A DNA stretch of 64,000 nucleotides, taken from positions 44,177,733-44,241,732 of the forward strand of contig NC_068571.1 in NCBI RefSeq assembly GCF_025698545.1, read 5' to 3'. Shown here piece after piece: positions 60,467-64,000 of the stretch. Under the pieces are notes generated by a model. It ran no database searches. It was not told where the DNA came from and saw nothing but the letters and a program-made list of their open reading frames with translations. The stretch is from Gossypium raimondii (Eukaryota; Streptophyta; Magnoliopsida; Malvales; Malvaceae). The position numbers and the translations under genes were made by a program. How positions within the stretch are numbered: position 1 is the stretch's first letter; each line of letters begins with the position of its first letter.

Positions 60467-61674
60467 TTTATAAGAACAATCACAAGGATTAGTAAGGACT
60501 AATACATGTCTAAACAACTATAATTATAATAAAATCAATACGATGCATAGTTAGAATGAAATTCAAAATATATGATGAGTTAAAACTAAAGTAACAATAA
60601 AAATTAGATTGAAACATAAGTACTTAAGGACCCATAACCTCAACTTTACTGACATAGCCAAGGCATCATTTGTGTCTCTAAAAAATCTAGTAATTAAGAA
60701 AACAAAAGAAAGAGAGAAAGGAGAATAGTAACATAATATTCCATTCACATTAAAAAATTTGTTCAATCCAAAATTTAATATTTTTATCATACCAATTTAA
60801 AATATTCTGAGAAATCTTTTACTAAAATTAATAAAATATTGTAAAACTAATTAAAACTTAAATACGTAAAAAAGGGTGTGTGCCAATATGAATGTTAATA
60901 TATATTTTAATTAAAACATTTTATTTTATAACAAAATAAAATGTAATTAAATGTACTTTTTCCAATAAAAATTCAAATGAAGAGAGACCACACAATTGGA
61001 GTACAAGTCTCAAAGATCAACGTTGGTTCTTCCCAACATATTATTCGCATGTGGAATTCGAAATTTAATTTTAGAGCAGTCATAATATTTCATTAATTAC
61101 TACTTATGTTAATTTTTATTATTTAATTTGAGTTTTAGAATTGATTTTATTAATATTATTAAATTTAAATCTGTATAATTTTATTAATAAAATAAATTTA
61201 ATTCTAATTGTAAATTTGTCTAATTTTATATTTTTTGATGGTTGTAATTTTTTAAAATTTTATAGTTAATTTAATAGAAATTAATTATTAATATTATTCG
61301 TTAATTATAAATTTTATCAAATCAATCCTATGCTTTTACCAAATATAAATATTATATGAAAAATATAAATTCTTATTTGAACTTAATTCATGTACTAAAT
61401 GATGAAAAACTAAAAAATTAATAAATAAATAAATGACATATTATCTTTAAAGTAACTTAAAGAAAACCAAAAAATTAATATATTGTATACCGAACTTTAT
61501 ACAAGCGGTAATTTAAATATACTTTTTTTCGCTTATTTATTTATATACATTTCATTCTTATTACATCTTTTTTTAAACTGTTGCTTGACGCCACCTCTTT
61601 CGAGAAAAAAAAAAGTTTTTTTTTTCTCTCTGATTTTTTTCCACCACCACCCACCGACGATTTTCCTTCATCCA

Positions 61675-63668
61675 ATGGAAGCCGCCGCCGACAATCAGAG
61701 CCCTTCTTCATCGGACGTTGATGTCACGCCACGTGGGGCAAGCTCAGCCGTCCTTCGAGCTCTTCAATTAATCCAATACGACGATTCCGATTCCAAGCTA
61801 CAAGCCGCTAAGGAAATCCGTCGGCTCACCAAAACTTCCCAAAGGTGTCGCCGGTTACTTGCTGAAGCTGTTATCCCTCTCGTTTCTATGCTCCGAGTCG
61901 ACTCACCTCAGTCCCACCATGAGTCTGCTCTTCTCGCCCTCCTTAATCTCGCCGTTAAAGACGAAAGGTAAGTTATGTTTGAAGTTTAAAATTACTTCTT
62001 TTTTAGTGATTCGTGCTTTTGGGAATCAGGGTAATTTTTTTAGGTAGTTGGGGTTCGTAAAGGATTGATTTTTCAGTTTAATTGTTTCTATTTTCTTCTT
62101 CTTCTTCTTCTTCTTCTTCTTCTTCTTCTTTTTTGAAGGATTCTAATTTTTTTTAATTAAATTTGCCTGTTCATTTAATATACTTTTTTTTTATCTTTGA
62201 TTGGTTATTCAGAAAATCAACCGAGCTTGAATAAAAAAAAAGAAAGAAAATCAACAGAGCGGACCATCAAAATAATAATTTCTAGTCACCAAAAAAATAA
62301 TTTCTAAAATTTATTTAATAAAGTAATAATCTTTTATAAATTAATTATTACCCCCCAAAGAAAAAAATGGATAAGGTTTAAAGTAAAGATGGATTTAATT
62401 TTGGGATTATTCTTGTTTAGCCTTTAGATAGAATTGGATTCTTCTTTTCCTTTTTTTTAATTCAAGGTGTATATTTTTTTGTTATTAATTTGATTAAAAG
62501 TGTAATTTGCTTCTTTATTTTTACTATTTTTAAAATCATCTTCTCATTGAAGTTATCATAATTTGTCTGTTGATGAAGAAATATATTCACTTTCTTTCCA
62601 TAAAAAGAGGAATATTATAAATTCATCTGTTTGTTGACCTTTAGGAAGCTTTTTTTACTCTTTAATCTAACAAGTAATATTTTTGTTTCCTTGCAACTGA
62701 AGCAACCTTATGGGATTAATTACAAAACATAAATTATCTGTTGTGTATTTGATTGATTATTTGTGATCTTGTAATTGTTGCAATTTGGTGTCTTGATGAA
62801 GAGAAAATGTGATTAAAAACTTTTTTTTTTTTTTTGCATCATAATTTGCAGGAATAAGATGAGTATTGTGGAAGCAGGTGCTTTAGATCATGTTATTAGA
62901 TTCCTTCAAAGTGAGAATATAAACCTCCAAGAATCCGCAACCGCAGCATTGCTAACTCTATCTGCTTCGATCAGCAATAAACCGATTATTGGCGCGTCCG
63001 GTGCGATTCCTCTGCTTGTAAATATCCTTAAACATGGAACCACACAAGCAAAAGTTGATGCTGTGATGGCTTTATCCAATCTCTCAACGTACACCGATAA
63101 TCTCACTGTCATTATTGAAACCGATCCCGTCCCTTCCGTGGTCACTTTACTGAAATCTTCAAAGAGATCATCAAAAACGGCTGAAAAATGTTGTTCCGTC
63201 ATAGAATCCATGGTGGGGTTCGATGAAGGAAGAACAGCTTTAGCAGCTGAAGATGGTGGGGTACTAGCAGTTGTTGAAGTGCTCGAAAACGGCACTCGTC
63301 AAGCTAGGGAACATGCTGTTGGGGCTTTATTGACGATATGCGAGAGTGACCGATGTAAATATAGGGAACTGATTCTTAAAGAAGGTGTAATCCCTGGATT
63401 ACTTGAACTTACAGTACAAGGAACACCGAAATCTCAGACGAAAGCTCAAACACTTTTGAGGTTACTAAGGGAGACACCGTATCCTAGGTCTGAGTTCCAA
63501 CCTGATACATTAGAGAATATTGTTTGTAACATAATATCGCAGATTGATAGCGATGAACAATCGAGTAAAGCAAAGAAGATGTTGGCTGAGATGGTTCAAG
63601 TCAGTATGGAACAGAGCTTGAGACATTTACAACAAAGAGCTCTGGTTTGTACCCCAACTGATTTATGA
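61675..63668 (+). CDS. ARM-repeat protein, U-box-less PUB-like, two coding exons
   Basis: Exons are 61675-61967 and 62852-63668 (TGA), joined through a split Arg codon. They total 1110 nt, or 369 residues. The start MEAAADNQSPSSSD was chosen because the in-frame Met at 61483 would add a hydrophobic, AT-rich leader that looks untranslated. Tandem armadillo repeats fill the protein: AAKEIRRLT, ALLALLNLAVKDERNK, ATAALLTLSA, VDAVMALSNLSTY, AEKCCSVIESMV, HAVGALLTICES and AQTLLRLLRET. No U-box, so it is not itself a predicted E3 ligase. Close relatives in other plants are annotated as ARM-repeat or 'U-box domain-containing protein 4-like' proteins. ARM solenoids bind partner proteins, and the partner here is unknown. 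No lesion seen. Confidence 0.9.
62093..62132 (+). repeat. CTT trinucleotide microsatellite in the ARM gene intron
   Basis: About 12-13 CTT units in the single intron, about 125 bases after the donor site. Confidence 0.9.
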
Positions 63669-64000
63669 TTTTGCTTCTTGTCCTCTTTTTCTTTTTTTTA
63701 TGTTCTTGGTGGTGTTTGATAGTTAAAGAAACTGTGAAAATGCCGGTCCAGGCCGTTTATGGTGGTATCGGGTGACTGGTAAATGAAAAAAATTGTCAAT
63801 AAATTGGAAATTATATGATGTTGAATGCATAGTTTCTAGTTTGCTTGTAAAGATGTAACTGTTGTTATATGTAATACATTATACCGTCAATGAAAGTTCT
63901 TGTTTATTTTTTCTTCTCATGGTTTATATATGATTTTGATATTATTTCACGATGTGCCGACCTCACGAGCTAAAAACCTGTGACAACCAAATCCTGCCGA
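63669..64000 (+). other. 3' untranslated region and downstream flank of the ARM gene
   Basis: CAATAAATTGG near 63799 is a candidate polyadenylation signal. Nothing else recognised up to the window end. Confidence 0.5.

Larger units (their letters stand above)
57625..61482. other. AT-rich intergenic region with three dispersed repeats, no gene recognised
   Basis: Apart from the R1 and R2 copies listed separately, no protein-like frame, RNA gene or bounded element was found. Confidence 0.6.

Noticed and set aside
61483..61674. Upstream in-frame Met extending the ARM-repeat protein by 64 residues
   Set aside because: The extra segment is hydrophobic and AT/pyrimidine-rich like leader DNA; the Met at 61675 gives a normal acidic start for the family.

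Overview
This is nuclear DNA of a dicot plant. The protein genes have introns with GT..AG borders, there is one plant-type tRNA-Ser(AGA), and the spacers are AT-rich and packed with nested Copia and Gypsy LTR retrotransposons and small inverted-repeat elements. Long LTRs carrying CACACGG/CCGTGTG-type words and a captured plant-mobile-domain (MAIN-like) fragment suggest Malvaceae, most likely cotton (Gossypium). That assignment is inference from repeat style, not a database match.

Layout. 1-720 is the edge of a decayed Copia copy. 2842-3714 is a MULE-like inverted-repeat element holding two opposed copies of a gene fragment, followed by a GC-rich MITE (3808-4240) and a foldback repeat (5331-5668). 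A calmodulin-like gene (CML23/24 type, minus strand) lies at 5948-6412. A complete but broken Copia element occupies 8155-13393. A gene-rich stretch follows: plastid fructokinase (15586-18995, seven coding exons), a polcalcin-type two-EF-hand gene (19931-20179), tRNA-Ser (21513-21594) and an RHD6/RSL-type bHLH gene (23974-26073, five coding exons).

From 26 to 58 kb the window is mostly transposons. A 2.8-kb solo LTR (26432-29220) splits an older MITE. An internally deleted Gypsy element (32939-38556) is split by another solo LTR (35083-38010). A near-complete Copia element lies at 44884-49787. A second internally deleted Gypsy element (50783-57619) has a 5' LTR that is itself split by a third solo LTR (51983-54289). 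All of these boundaries are supported by target-site duplications read directly from the sequence. The last gene is an ARM-repeat protein (61675-63668).

The genes form no operon or pathway. The two EF-hand genes are Ca2+ sensors, the fructokinase acts in plastid carbohydrate metabolism, the bHLH resembles root-hair regulators, and the ARM protein resembles U-box-less PUB relatives. I found no clearly new biological system. The most unusual signals are the MULE-like element with an inverted gene fragment, and the two LTRs of the 44884-49787 Copia, whose differences look like two different routes of methyl-cytosine decay from shared CCG/CGG sites.
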